Source of the DNA: JAIWNK01 sp964453115
GTDB taxonomy: Bacteria > Chloroflexota > Anaerolineae > Anaerolineales > Anaerolineaceae
Length of the DNA stretch: 64,000 bases
Direction: 5' to 3'
Assembly: GCA_964453115.1 (NCBI GenBank)
Contig: CAYVRT010000006.1
Coordinates: forward strand, 54,547 to 118,546
In this document: piece after piece, positions 33,427 to 42,712 of the stretch
How the letters are laid out: each line of letters opens with the position of its first letter
How positions within the stretch are numbered: the stretch's first letter is position 1
The notes under the pieces: model-generated
What the model saw: the letters and a program-made list of their open reading frames with translations, nothing else
The model's database searches: none
What the model was told of the DNA's origin: nothing
Translations under genes and position numbers: made by a program

Positions 33427-36400
33427 TTAGGGCGTCACCTTAAACATCATCCCCTCGCTCGTACCTTCTACTTCTGGGAAGAAATACATCCAGGCCCGCG
33501 CTGGCAAGACCTGATATTCCCCCGCCACCACCGGTAAGAGCCGATAGGTCAATTCATATGTGCCAGCCGGCAGATAGCGCGCCATCCACTGCACCCGCAT
33601 ATCGTAAATCTGCGGGCCATCGAACCACCACCAGCCCCAGCCTGCGCCAAAGGGGTCACGGGCATCGTACCAGGGCGCATCCTGTGCGCCGCCCTGCTGA
33701 CTGGTCTTCAGGCTCAAATCCAAAACTTCCATCCCCGCCGGAATGATGTCTTCAACCGTCACGTAATACATATCCTTCGGCACCGTCACCGTCAGGCGCA
33801 CCAACACCTGACCATCCACAGCGCTGAGCGAGGTGCGATCAATTGGTTCACAATCCGGCATTCGGCATTCCTCAGCATAGGCATAATATTGCCGCTCGAC
33901 CTGCAAGCCGCGCGAAATTGGCTGCGCCTCAACAACCGGGCGGTTCAGTTGCAGGTAAGCCCGATAATACAACCAGCTATTGCCGGGTGTGCGCTCAATG
34001 ACCAGCGTGCTGGGTGAGCGTTCCTGCAAATCGGCCAGCGGTAGCATTGCCTGCGCCACCGTCACCGTCTCCGTGCCATTCGTCGTCCCGCTCACAATCG
34101 GACGATCGTTAAGCGAAGCCGAAAACTGGAATTGCGGTTGCACATCGCCCGTTCCACGCATCACCTGCCCCAACGCCAAAATAACCCAGCTCGTTTCATA
34201 GCTAGAGCCCCAGCCCATATTCGCCTTACGGTTCAACACCAGGTAACGCACCGCCTCTGGCACAATCGGGTTTGCCGGATCAAGGGTTGCCAAAACATAG
34301 ACAACCACTGCCGTGCTGAAATTCGGCGTCGTAAAATTGCGCCAATCATCTGCCGGTGCTTGCCAGTGTGCGCCCGTTGCCGAACGTTCCGCACCAGCCA
34401 ACAAATTAGAAAGCAGCGTTTGCGTTGCATCGCTGCCTGGCGATTGTTTCGCCAATCCCCAGGCCACCAATGCCTGCGCCCAGGGGCTGAGCAACTGACG
34501 CTGGTCGTACCAGGTCATCCAGTCCACCTCGCCACCACTCTCAGCCACTGCAAAACGCTCAAAGACAAACCGATCCAGTTCCCAACCCTGCGCCGCACTC
34601 CCTGGCACAGGCTGCTGTTGCAAATAGGTCTGCGCAGCAACAATTGCATCTTCCAAAACAACAAAACCCACCTGCCGCGCCTGACTGAGGCCAAAAAGCG
34701 CATAGGCTGTCAGGTAAGCATCGCTGTCATCGCCCTGCGACCAGCCCCAGCCGCCATCAGGATTTTGCATCCGGACCAATTGCTCCAAGGCAGTCTCAAT
34801 TTGCAGCTTCAAATCAGCCTTTCGCTCTGGCGTGCCGGTCTTCAAATCGTTCAAAATGCGGTAACTTTCCACATTCGGCAACAGCCGAGAAAGAATCGCC
34901 TCCGTATAGTCGTATGGATAGGCTTCTAACGCCGAAAGTTCGCCCAAAATGGTGGCTGGCAGCGAGGGAGCAAGCTCAACCTGCAAAGAGCCACCCGTTG
35001 GTGTGTAGGAACGCGGCAGGCTGACCGCTTCGAGGCGTCGCCCGCCCTCCATCATCACGCCCGATGTTCCAAAAGTCAATGGCGCACTATACCGAAGCAC
35101 CGGCAAATCGCCCCACACCGGGCGGGCCCGATCGCTCAATTCACCAGCCGTCGCTGAGAAAGTCAGTTCCAGGCTATCCACAGTCTGCACCACGCCCCAC
35201 CAAGTCACGCGTGTATACTCACCCGGCGGCAGCAAGACCGTCTGCACCGTTGCCGTCGGATCGTCCAGTTCCATCCCATCGGCCTGCAATGCCACCTGCA
35301 CGTTTTGGCTCTCAAGCGAATTGTTATGCACCACCGCAGCCAGCTGCACATGATCGCCTGCCACAACAAAGCGCGGCGTCACCGGGCGAACCAGCAAATC
35401 GCGGGTCACCACCAGTTCGGCCTGTGTTTCGCCAACCCATGCGCTGCGCGTCAGGCCGCGCGCCTGCACCACCCAGGTTGTCAGGTTATCCGGCAACACC
35501 ACAGTCGTCACCGCCCGGCCCTGATCATCGGTCAACACACTGGCATTCCAATAGGCCGTATCGCGAAAATCGGAGCGCAGTTCCGACTGAACTGATTCAG
35601 GAACAGCCTCTCCATCACCACCCCCACCGCGTCCGAGTCCCATTACATATCGTTCGACCCGCCGTGCGTATATCGCCATATCCAGCGCCGTCCAAACTTC
35701 CAAAGGCTGCTCGCCATAAAAAGCATCGGCAATCGGCAGGGCATTTTCCTCGCTCAGCGCCAGCAATGCCTTATCCACCAACGAGAGGGAGAATTCCCCC
35801 TGCACCGGGTTGCCCTCGGCATCGAGCGCCTCCAGCGTCACCGTCACAAGCTCCCCTGGCCCGGCTCGCGGCGGGTCCATCGTCAGGTTCAACTGCAAGG
35901 TCAAAGCGCTTGGCTTTACCTTCAGCCCAACACTGCCCATGCGAAAATCGGGCCGGATGCCCTCACCACCGCGCAACAGCACCACCGAAACATAGATGTT
36001 CGGGGCATCCTCTTCAGTCACCGGCAGACCAAAATCATAGCTCGACCCGGAGAAACGAATCAACTCATGGCGCATCACCAACCCGCGCTCAACTGTCACC
36101 AGCCCAATCACCGCACCCTCAAAGGGGTTCGGGATGAGGATGTGCGCCATCTCTCCAACCTCATATTCCTGTCCATCCGTCTGCAAATCCAGGCGTTGAT
36201 CCGGCAGCTGCGGCCAACCGGCCACCCCGCTGCCAGTCACCCAGACCACAATTTGGGTCAACGCCCCGCCACTGCTGACATCCAGTTGATAGACCCCGGC
36301 GCTTGGTGGGGTAAAGGTTGTCTGCACCCGGCCCTGCACATCCGTCAACAATTCAGTGCGCCCGACCTCGGTCAAAATCCGTTCATAGGCTGGGCGTCCT

Positions 36401-39303
36401 TGCTGGTCTACGCCATTCCGCTTCCACTCCACGCGCTGAAACACCACATCCAGCTTCTTGCTGCCCGTAGGCTGAGCGTCCCAATCCACTGTGCGCATCG
36501 AGAAGAGCATTTCTGCTCCGGCCTGCCCCGTCCAGCTTTCACTACGCGCCCCAATCAGGTACAACTCCGGGTAATACACCGTTTCTGCCCGCTCGCTCAC
36601 CAGTTGCCCGGTCTCATCCTGCACGGTAAATTCCAGCGTCAAGCGCAGCGTTTGCCCGGGTTTGGCTGCCGTTTGATATGCCCCCTGATCAATTGACACC
36701 GCCAGCACACCCGCTGCATCAGTCACGCCAGAACCGCTCAAGATCAGCGAACCGGGCGTATTGTCATACCAATACCAGCCCAATTCCCATGGCCCGCTTT
36801 GATAACCATCCATCGGGAAGAAGTCCGAATGTGCATAGAGCGACCATTGCACCGGTAAATTGGCCGCCGAAGCGCCAAAATAATACTGCGCCCGCATTTC
36901 GGCTTCCAAATTCATCGTGGGTGCCAGTGCCGGCGGTGCCGTCACGCTCACCTCCACCTCCGGCTTGCGATAATTGGCAACCTGGAAATAGACCTGTCCC
37001 ACATCCTCAACTTCAATCGTGTAGACCCCCACCTGCGCATCCGGCGGCAGCTCAAATACGCTGTCAAATGTACCAAACCCTGAAAGCGGCAGTGTTTCCT
37101 CAAACAACAAGGGTCGCTGATAATTCTCATCAAACGGGCCATAGAGCGCCACCTGCACCGCATCACGCTCTGCGTCGAGATAGTACCGCCCATTGTCACG
37201 CCGATGCAGCGCACCGCGCCAGGCCACCATCTGCCCTGGACGGTAGATAGGCCGATCCGTATACAGATAGACCTGATTGGCAAACTCGCTACTCAGCGCA
37301 TTCATCCCAAAGCGCCATGGCTCCACACCATAATTCATCTTCGTGCTTGCAAAACCAAATAAGGGTTCGCCAGGAGCACCAGTCGTAACGATCACCGCTC
37401 TGTTCTGGTCATGTTGCCGGAGCGGGAAGACGGCCAACCCCTCGCCATCCGTCACCACCGTTCCCAAATTGGCGCCAAACTCATCGTATATAGAAAGTGT
37501 CGCCCCACTGAGCGGCGCCTGTGTTTCCAGGTTAACCGCCCAAACGAACAATTCATTCGGGCTGCTCTTCAATGTCAAATGCACACGACTGATCACCATA
37601 CAGAAGTAGGTCGGGTCGCTCAAGCCATCGCGCACCTGCATCCCATATACCCCCGGCAAAAGTTGCAACCCATCGCGTGAGATTTTCAAATCCACAACCT
37701 GCGTCTGATCAATCGCCTGCGGTAACGCTTGTTGCCAGCGGTCGGCCTCAGGGAAGCTCGGTATCGCATCCGCATAGCGGAACTGAATCAGGTCTTCCAA
37801 TTTCATGTTATAACGGAAGACATCCAGCCGATTGACATTGATCGTCTGGGCCGGGAAGGTTGTTTCCCAGGGCGTCATGAATAAGATCGGCCCATTCATA
37901 ACCGTCATGGGAATCAGCGTATTCGGCTGTGCGCTGGTTGTCCAGAATATTAATTGCTGATCGTCCCGCAACGTACCGCCCCAGCGGTCCTTCATCTGCC
38001 CGCGCAGCGTCAAGGTATAGGTCATGTTATATTGAAAGACGCCATAAATCATCAGCGCATTATCAACCACCTGCAGGTTCATATCCTCGATGGGCGGCTC
38101 AACATTGAGCATTGCCTCAATGTCCTGGTCAACATCCAGCGGGGCTGTGAAACCAATATAGACAGACCCGTAGCGGCCATAGAGTTCCAATTGCCCGGCC
38201 TCACCAGGTCGGCTTTGTGCCATTTCCAATGCACCGGTGCTCCACAATTGAATCACCTGCGGATTTTCAATTGCCGCCCCGCTCAGCCCGGTTGCCTTCT
38301 CCGTCAAGCGCAGCGTATACCCCAGGTCACGTTTGAGCAATGCCAGCGGCTGAAACTTCATCACCGTATCTTTCTCCAGCCACTCAAATTTTCCCTCAAC
38401 CACTTTGCCATTGGCATCCGTCAGCGAGAAGGCCGCCTCGGTTTTGGAGCGGTCCATTGGCTGGTTAAAGGTCAATTGAAAAACCTCATCCAGCGGCAGC
38501 GGTTGCTCGGTCGCTGTTGAAAGCTGCAAAAAGGATGGTCGTGTGGTACTAAACTGCCAGGGAATGGAAGACGGCTCTTCCAGGCGGCTGCCAGCCACAC
38601 TCACCAGGTCGGGGTTAATGCGCGCCACATAATTGGTTCCACCAACCAGGGCCGGTTCGGGGTAAAAAACGTAGGTACTGGTATTCAACCATTCCCCGCT
38701 GCCATTGGTCGCTGGCTCAAGCGTGAGCGCCACAGGCAAATTCGCTGTCTCGTCGCCCAACGCCACAACCGGTTGATTGAACGCCACCACCACCGCCGAA
38801 AGCGGATCCACCTCCGTCCCTTCTGGCAAACGTTGCGTCACGCGCAGCGGTTCAATCGTTGAATATTGAAACACAACCGGCTCTTGCAAGGCAATTCCAT
38901 TCTGTGCCCGCACCGTGTCGCCAAGTGTAATCTTCAAGTCACTACCCGCCGGCAAAGCCTGGTCTGGCACAAACGTGACACTACTATCATCCGACCATTC
39001 AAACCGCCCGCCCAACGCCGGCTCAACCTTCAAAGCACCTTCAACAGACAAGCGATCCATCGGCTGATTAAAAAACAAAGCCACGCCAGCATCCAGCGGC
39101 AGAGTTGTACCCGGCAAAGGAGAAGCCTCCACCACTGCTGGCGGCAAGCGCACCGGTTGCGGAGATGGCAGGGTAGGTGGCTGAGTCGCCACTGGCTGAG
39201 TCTGACGCACAAACGGCAAGCTGCACGCCAAACTAACCAGCACCAATGCCGTCAACGCCGCGTACAATTTACTGCGCCAGCTTTCAACAAATAACAACTT
39301 CAT
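33427..39303 (-). CDS. Giant alpha-2-macroglobulin-like lipoprotein without thioester
   Basis: 1958 residues, the largest gene here. Lipoprotein signal with lipobox SLAC (Cys about 27) and a Thr/Pro-rich linker, then repeated Ig-like/MG domains, an MG3-type Ca-like segment (VYLYTDRPIYRPGQMVAWRGALH), the YWNASVLTDDQGRA...LPDNLTTW stretch and an alpha/alpha toroid (thioester-domain fold: MQNPDGGWGWSQ...LTAYALFGL). At the place where thioester enzymes have YPYGCxEQ it reads YPYDYTEA (about residue 1464), so Cys and Gln are both lost. A probable protease trap or envelope-structural protein acting outside the membrane. Start ATG 39303 has GGAGG upstream. It follows the solute-binding protein gene by 13 bases and is probably co-transcribed. 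Confidence 0.9.
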   Translation of the reverse strand: MKLLFVESWRSKLYAALTALVLVSLACSLPFVRQTQPVATQPPTLPSPQPVRLPPAVVEASPLPGTTLPLDAGVALFFNQPMDRLSVEGALKVEPALGGRFEWSDDSSVTFVPDQALPAGSDLKITLGDTVRAQNGIALQEPVVFQYSTIEPLRVTQRLPEGTEVDPLSAVVVAFNQPVVALGDETANLPVALTLEPATNGSGEWLNTSTYVFYPEPALVGGTNYVARINPDLVSVAGSRLEEPSSIPWQFSTTRPSFLQLSTATEQPLPLDEVFQLTFNQPMDRSKTEAAFSLTDANGKVVEGKFEWLEKDTVMKFQPLALLKRDLGYTLRLTEKATGLSGAAIENPQVIQLWSTGALEMAQSRPGEAGQLELYGRYGSVYIGFTAPLDVDQDIEAMLNVEPPIEDMNLQVVDNALMIYGVFQYNMTYTLTLRGQMKDRWGGTLRDDQQLIFWTTSAQPNTLIPMTVMNGPILFMTPWETTFPAQTINVNRLDVFRYNMKLEDLIQFRYADAIPSFPEADRWQQALPQAIDQTQVVDLKISRDGLQLLPGVYGMQVRDGLSDPTYFCMVISRVHLTLKSSPNELFVWAVNLETQAPLSGATLSIYDEFGANLGTVVTDGEGLAVFPLRQHDQNRAVIVTTGAPGEPLFGFASTKMNYGVEPWRFGMNALSSEFANQVYLYTDRPIYRPGQMVAWRGALHRRDNGRYYLDAERDAVQVALYGPFDENYQRPLLFEETLPLSGFGTFDSVFELPPDAQVGVYTIEVEDVGQVYFQVANYRKPEVEVSVTAPPALAPTMNLEAEMRAQYYFGASAANLPVQWSLYAHSDFFPMDGYQSGPWELGWYWYDNTPGSLILSGSGVTDAAGVLAVSIDQGAYQTAAKPGQTLRLTLEFTVQDETGQLVSERAETVYYPELYLIGARSESWTGQAGAEMLFSMRTVDWDAQPTGSKKLDVVFQRVEWKRNGVDQQGRPAYERILTEVGRTELLTDVQGRVQTTFTPPSAGVYQLDVSSGGALTQIVVWVTGSGVAGWPQLPDQRLDLQTDGQEYEVGEMAHILIPNPFEGAVIGLVTVERGLVMRHELIRFSGSSYDFGLPVTEEDAPNIYVSVVLLRGGEGIRPDFRMGSVGLKVKPSALTLQLNLTMDPPRAGPGELVTVTLEALDAEGNPVQGEFSLSLVDKALLALSEENALPIADAFYGEQPLEVWTALDMAIYARRVERYVMGLGRGGGGDGEAVPESVQSELRSDFRDTAYWNASVLTDDQGRAVTTVVLPDNLTTWVVQARGLTRSAWVGETQAELVVTRDLLVRPVTPRFVVAGDHVQLAAVVHNNSLESQNVQVALQADGMELDDPTATVQTVLLPPGEYTRVTWWGVVQTVDSLELTFSATAGELSDRARPVWGDLPVLRYSAPLTFGTSGVMMEGGRRLEAVSLPRSYTPTGGSLQVELAPSLPATILGELSALEAYPYDYTEAILSRLLPNVESYRILNDLKTGTPERKADLKLQIETALEQLVRMQNPDGGWGWSQGDDSDAYLTAYALFGLSQARQVGFVVLEDAIVAAQTYLQQQPVPGSAAQGWELDRFVFERFAVAESGGEVDWMTWYDQRQLLSPWAQALVAWGLAKQSPGSDATQTLLSNLLAGAERSATGAHWQAPADDWRNFTTPNFSTAVVVYVLATLDPANPIVPEAVRYLVLNRKANMGWGSSYETSWVILALGQVMRGTGDVQPQFQFSASLNDRPIVSGTTNGTETVTVAQAMLPLADLQERSPSTLVIERTPGNSWLYYRAYLQLNRPVVEAQPISRGLQVERQYYAYAEECRMPDCEPIDRTSLSAVDGQVLVRLTVTVPKDMYYVTVEDIIPAGMEVLDLSLKTSQQGGAQDAPWYDARDPFGAGWGWWWFDGPQIYDMRVQWMARYLPAGTYELTYRLLPVVAGEYQVLPARAWMYFFPEVEGTSEGMMFKVTP

Positions 39304-39316
39304 ACCAACCTCCATG

Positions 39317-40942
39317 CTACTTGGCGTTCAGAAAATTCCCAAAGAAACTCTTAAAGTAGGCAAACTCACCGCGCAACCCCACATGGTTGGGGTTTGCCGC
39401 ATCCCATTGCGCTGCAAAGGTTGCCACAACATCATTGGCATCCAGCGTTTCGCCATTGTGAAAACGGACATTGTAGCGCAGCGAAAACGTCCATTCGGTC
39501 AAATCGCTGTTCACAGTCCAATATTCAGCCAACCCTGGACGGATGCCCGCTTCGCCATATTCATAGCGCACCAAGGGGGTATAAATCAAAGAAGCTGCAC
39601 GCAATGCATCCTCATTCACTTCATCCACCGGCCAAAGTGTGCGGGGTGTATCGCTGCCAATGAACACCAAACGGTCACTCGCCGCGCTCATCTGCTCAAA
39701 ATTTTCATTCAATGGGCCAATTCGCACCCCCAGCACATCGCCCCGAACCGCAAGCAACGAATTGACGTGTGCCAGTGGAACAAACGGTGCCAATTCCTTC
39801 AATTTTTCATTCACCGCAATGTAACTTACCTGCCGCAATGTTGGGTCAATTGTATTATTGGCCGCCTCAATCAATTCAACCAGCTCTGGATACGGCTCAC
39901 CAAACAGGGTCGCGTTTTTTCCCAGATACACATCATAAAAAGCCGTCGGGTCCGGATACTCAGCCCCCATCCCATACAGGAACAATGCCAGTTTGCCCTC
40001 TTGCAACAAGGTTTCAAAATTGCGCGATCGGCTCAGCCGCACCTTCACATCTGCCAGAGACAATTGCTCCTGAACCATCTGCGCCACCATTTCGTTGTCA
40101 GGCATGACGGTCGGTGGAACATAGGGATAGGCCAATTCAATTTCCTGGTTAAAGTCAAAGCCAGCTTCCTTCAGCAAATCGGTCGCATCTTTCAGGTTGT
40201 AATCATACCAGCGCAGCCCATCACTATAGCCCGGCTGCATAGAAGGCGGCACCATCTGCTCGGCCAATTGCGATCCCATCGGGAAGGCCTGATTCAAAAT
40301 GGCCCGCCGCCCCAAGGCTAGCGAAAACGCTTGCCGTACCCGCACATCATCAAAAGGCGGCAGGTTGTGATTCATCCCCAGATAGGCCAGGTTGAGCGCC
40401 GGACGAGCATATGTCTTAAAATTCGGGTCTTCGGCGAGCTGATCGCTCAGCGAAGCCGCATTCAAGTTATCGGCTGCATCTGCTTCGCCAAAGCGCAATT
40501 GCCCCAAACGCACATTCGAACTGCTCGACCACCTCAGCACCATCGTCTGATTGCGCGCCGGCACATCCCAATAGTCCGGGTTGGCCTCCAACTCCAAACG
40601 GTCGCCAGGCACCCACAATTTCACTCGATATGGCCCCGTGCCATTCGCATTTTGGCTAATCTTTAACGCATCACCCTGATAGGTATTGAGCGTATCTTCA
40701 TCCAAAATTGAGAAAGCTGGCGAAGCAATTTTTGCCAAAAATGCCGCGTCCGGTTCGCACAAGATAAAACGCACCGTCAACGCATCAACAGCCTCAATGG
40801 AGCGAAGCATGCCCCCATATTCACAGCTTTCCGCTTCGACCTTCAAAGGCACAAATTCCTCTTTGCCGCCCTGACAGGCACTCAGCGCAAGGCTCAACAC
40901 CACACCAATCACCCAAACTTTAAACAGAAAATGCGCTTTCAC
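39317..40942 (-). CDS. Circularly permuted SBP_bac_5-type solute-binding lipoprotein
   Basis: 541 residues from GTG 40942 (GAGG upstream). Lipobox LSAC with Cys23. The order of family segments is rotated: the protein opens with what is normally the internal part (SIEAVDALTVRFILCEPDAAFLAKIASP, then GTGPYRVKLWVPGDRLELEANPDYW, PPFDDVRVRQAFSLALGRRAI), and ends with what is normally the N-terminus (IYTPLVRYE at 453, PGLAEYWTV, WTFSLRYNVRFHNGETLDANDV at 483-505, FAYFKSFFG at 527). It probably binds peptides or another oligomer for an ABC importer not in this window. Sequences of this kind are known to me from Chloroflexota, but not a description of the permutation. Confidence 0.85.
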   Translation of the reverse strand: MKAHFLFKVWVIGVVLSLALSACQGGKEEFVPLKVEAESCEYGGMLRSIEAVDALTVRFILCEPDAAFLAKIASPAFSILDEDTLNTYQGDALKISQNANGTGPYRVKLWVPGDRLELEANPDYWDVPARNQTMVLRWSSSSNVRLGQLRFGEADAADNLNAASLSDQLAEDPNFKTYARPALNLAYLGMNHNLPPFDDVRVRQAFSLALGRRAILNQAFPMGSQLAEQMVPPSMQPGYSDGLRWYDYNLKDATDLLKEAGFDFNQEIELAYPYVPPTVMPDNEMVAQMVQEQLSLADVKVRLSRSRNFETLLQEGKLALFLYGMGAEYPDPTAFYDVYLGKNATLFGEPYPELVELIEAANNTIDPTLRQVSYIAVNEKLKELAPFVPLAHVNSLLAVRGDVLGVRIGPLNENFEQMSAASDRLVFIGSDTPRTLWPVDEVNEDALRAASLIYTPLVRYEYGEAGIRPGLAEYWTVNSDLTEWTFSLRYNVRFHNGETLDANDVVATFAAQWDAANPNHVGLRGEFAYFKSFFGNFLNAK

Positions 40943-41003
40943 GTTCTTCCTCTTTTTCTCTTCTTGCCGGAATCCAAGGGCGAAAAACAATGCCTACTCT
41001 CTG

Positions 41004-41031
41004 ATTATACGTGATAACCAAAGAATGTCAA
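41004..41031 (-). promoter_or_regulatory. Promoter of the solute-binding protein/macroglobulin genes
   Basis: Minus strand TTGACA (41031-41026), 16-base spacer, TATAAT (41009-41004): near consensus. A leader of about 55 bases precedes the GTG at 40942. Confidence 0.85.
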
Positions 41032-41045
41032 TTTGATACAGTCAA

Positions 41046-41074
41046 TTGTCCCACGCCTCAATTGTCAGTATAAT
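41046..41074 (+). promoter_or_regulatory. Promoter of ldh
   Basis: TTGTCC (41046-41051), 17-base spacer, TATAAT (41069-41074), lying back to back with the divergent promoter at 41004-41031. Confidence 0.75.
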
Positions 41075-41128
41075 GACGTTGGCAATTGATCTTTTTCTTG
41101 AAATTTCATTCCTCGAAGGAGGTTCTCC

Positions 41129-42088
41129 ATGTCTCACCGCATTCACCACCCCACACGGGTTGCCATTGTCGGCGTCGGGAATGTTGGCGCCACATTCGCC
41201 TACCACCTGCTCATCAGCGGCCTGGCAAGTGAAATTGTCCTGATTGATGCCAATCAGGCCCGGGCCGAGGGAGAAGCCATGGACTTGATGCATACAGTGC
41301 CATTCTCCCGCCCCACCCGCATTTGGGCCGGCAGCTATGCCGATTGCGCCGGCGCAGCGGTCACCGTCATCACAGCCGGCAGCGCACAACGCCCCGGCGA
41401 AACGCGCCTCGACCTGGCCGCCCGCAACACCCATATCTTTCGCCAAATCATCCCCCAAATTGTTGAGAACAACCCCAACGGGCTGCTTGTGATTGCCTCC
41501 AACCCGGTAGATGTACTGACCTATGCCGCACTGAAAATTTCTGGCCTGCCCAGCGCCCGCGTCATCGGCTCCGGCACCATTCTGGATACAGCGCGCTTTC
41601 GTTATCTGCTCAGCCAGGCTTTTGATGTGGATGCGCGCAGCGTTCATGCCTACATCATTGGCGAACATGGCGATAGCGAGGTGCCCGTCTGGTCACTTGC
41701 CAATATCGCCGGGATGCGCCTGGCCGATTTCTGCGCTGCGAATGGCTTTGGCTGCGCAGACCGGCAACAACTGGATGAAATCTTTGCCCAAACGCGGGAT
41801 GCTGCCTATCACATCATCCAGCGCAAAGGCGCCACCTACTACGCAATTGGCGCCGGTCTTGTGCGCCTGGTTGAGGCCATTCTGCGCGATCAAGGCACCG
41901 TCCTATCTGTCTCCAGTTTGATTCACGATTATTATGACTTGAATGATGTTTGCTTCAGCCTGCCCAGTGTGCTGGACGCAGGTGGGGTTGAACGGGTGTT
42001 GCACCTGGCATTGGATGAGCAGGAATTGAGCGGCCTGCGCCAATCTGCCGCCCTGTTGCAAAGGACAATCCGCGACCTGAACCTGTAG
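41129..42088 (+). CDS. ldh: L-lactate dehydrogenase
   Basis: 319 residues. NAD-binding loop VGVGNVGAT (residues 13-21), specificity loop SAQRPGETRLDL with Gln87 (lactate dehydrogenases have Gln here, malate dehydrogenases Arg) and catalytic His180 in GEHGDSEVP. Reduces pyruvate to L-lactate with NADH in fermentation. ATG 41129 has GGAGG upstream. The family ASNPVDVLTY segment is intact, so the enzyme is expected to be active; allosteric FBP-site residues were not assessed. Confidence 0.95.
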   Translation: MSHRIHHPTRVAIVGVGNVGATFAYHLLISGLASEIVLIDANQARAEGEAMDLMHTVPFSRPTRIWAGSYADCAGAAVTVITAGSAQRPGETRLDLAARNTHIFRQIIPQIVENNPNGLLVIASNPVDVLTYAALKISGLPSARVIGSGTILDTARFRYLLSQAFDVDARSVHAYIIGEHGDSEVPVWSLANIAGMRLADFCAANGFGCADRQQLDEIFAQTRDAAYHIIQRKGATYYAIGAGLVRLVEAILRDQGTVLSVSSLIHDYYDLNDVCFSLPSVLDAGGVERVLHLALDEQELSGLRQSAALLQRTIRDLNL

Positions 42089-42712
42089 CTATTGTTGCCA
42101 GAGTAAAGCGCCCAGGCGCTCCTCGCAATCACAATCGAAAACATAAGCACAGCCGCCACCAAAATTCATCGCAGTTGCAGCCTCAGGGCCTTCTTCCAGC
42201 TGCGCCACAAACCGCATTTTCCGCCCGCAGGAACAGATGGGTTGTTCCTCCTCTTGCAGCCAGGATGGCTCCCCAGCCAATTGCCCCAAAACGCGCCGTT
42301 TGGTCAAGCGGTTTCGGCGCGCCCACTCGCTGCGTGCGGTTTCATATTCTTCTTCGGTCACGGACACAAGCCGCGCCCCATGCACAATCGGGCGCGGCGC
42401 AGCCTGCTGCGCCACCACCTGCAAATGTTCATCTGGCTGCACCGGTAGCTTAATCACACAGTTCCCACCACCATCCTGGCTCCAGGTATCGCAGCCATCT
42501 TCTCCAACACACAAAAAGAGCAGCAACAAACGCCATTCTTCCCCCGTCTCACACTTTGTCAAAATTTGCCCCTGGAACTGCATTGGACGGTCGCACTCAC
42601 CGCACACCGGCCAATCGAACGTTGCGCCCTTTGGCAGGGCCAAAGAGCCGCCAAAGCGCGTCACCGGGCGGGTCAGCGCCACGCGTGCCTGATACACCAG
42701 CAAAGAAGTCAT
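42089..42712 (-). CDS. DUF1963/YwqG-like Cys-rich protein
   Basis: 207 residues. Opens with RFGGSLALPKGATFDWPVCGECDRPMQFQGQI, the usual DUF1963/YwqG beginning; further Cys pairs occur in LCVGEDGCDTW, ICSCGRKM and DCDCEERLG, giving about ten Cys that could hold zinc (inference). Function of the family unknown. ATG overlaps the GH13 stop (ATGA), so it is translationally coupled to a glucosidase. Its stop abuts the ldh stop with no gap. Confidence 0.75.
   Translation of the reverse strand: MTSLLVYQARVALTRPVTRFGGSLALPKGATFDWPVCGECDRPMQFQGQILTKCETGEEWRLLLLFLCVGEDGCDTWSQDGGGNCVIKLPVQPDEHLQVVAQQAAPRPIVHGARLVSVTEEEYETARSEWARRNRLTKRRVLGQLAGEPSWLQEEEQPICSCGRKMRFVAQLEEGPEAATAMNFGGGCAYVFDCDCEERLGALLWQQ

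Noticed and set aside
41129..42088. Malate dehydrogenase
   Set aside because: Gln87 at the specificity position indicates lactate dehydrogenase.
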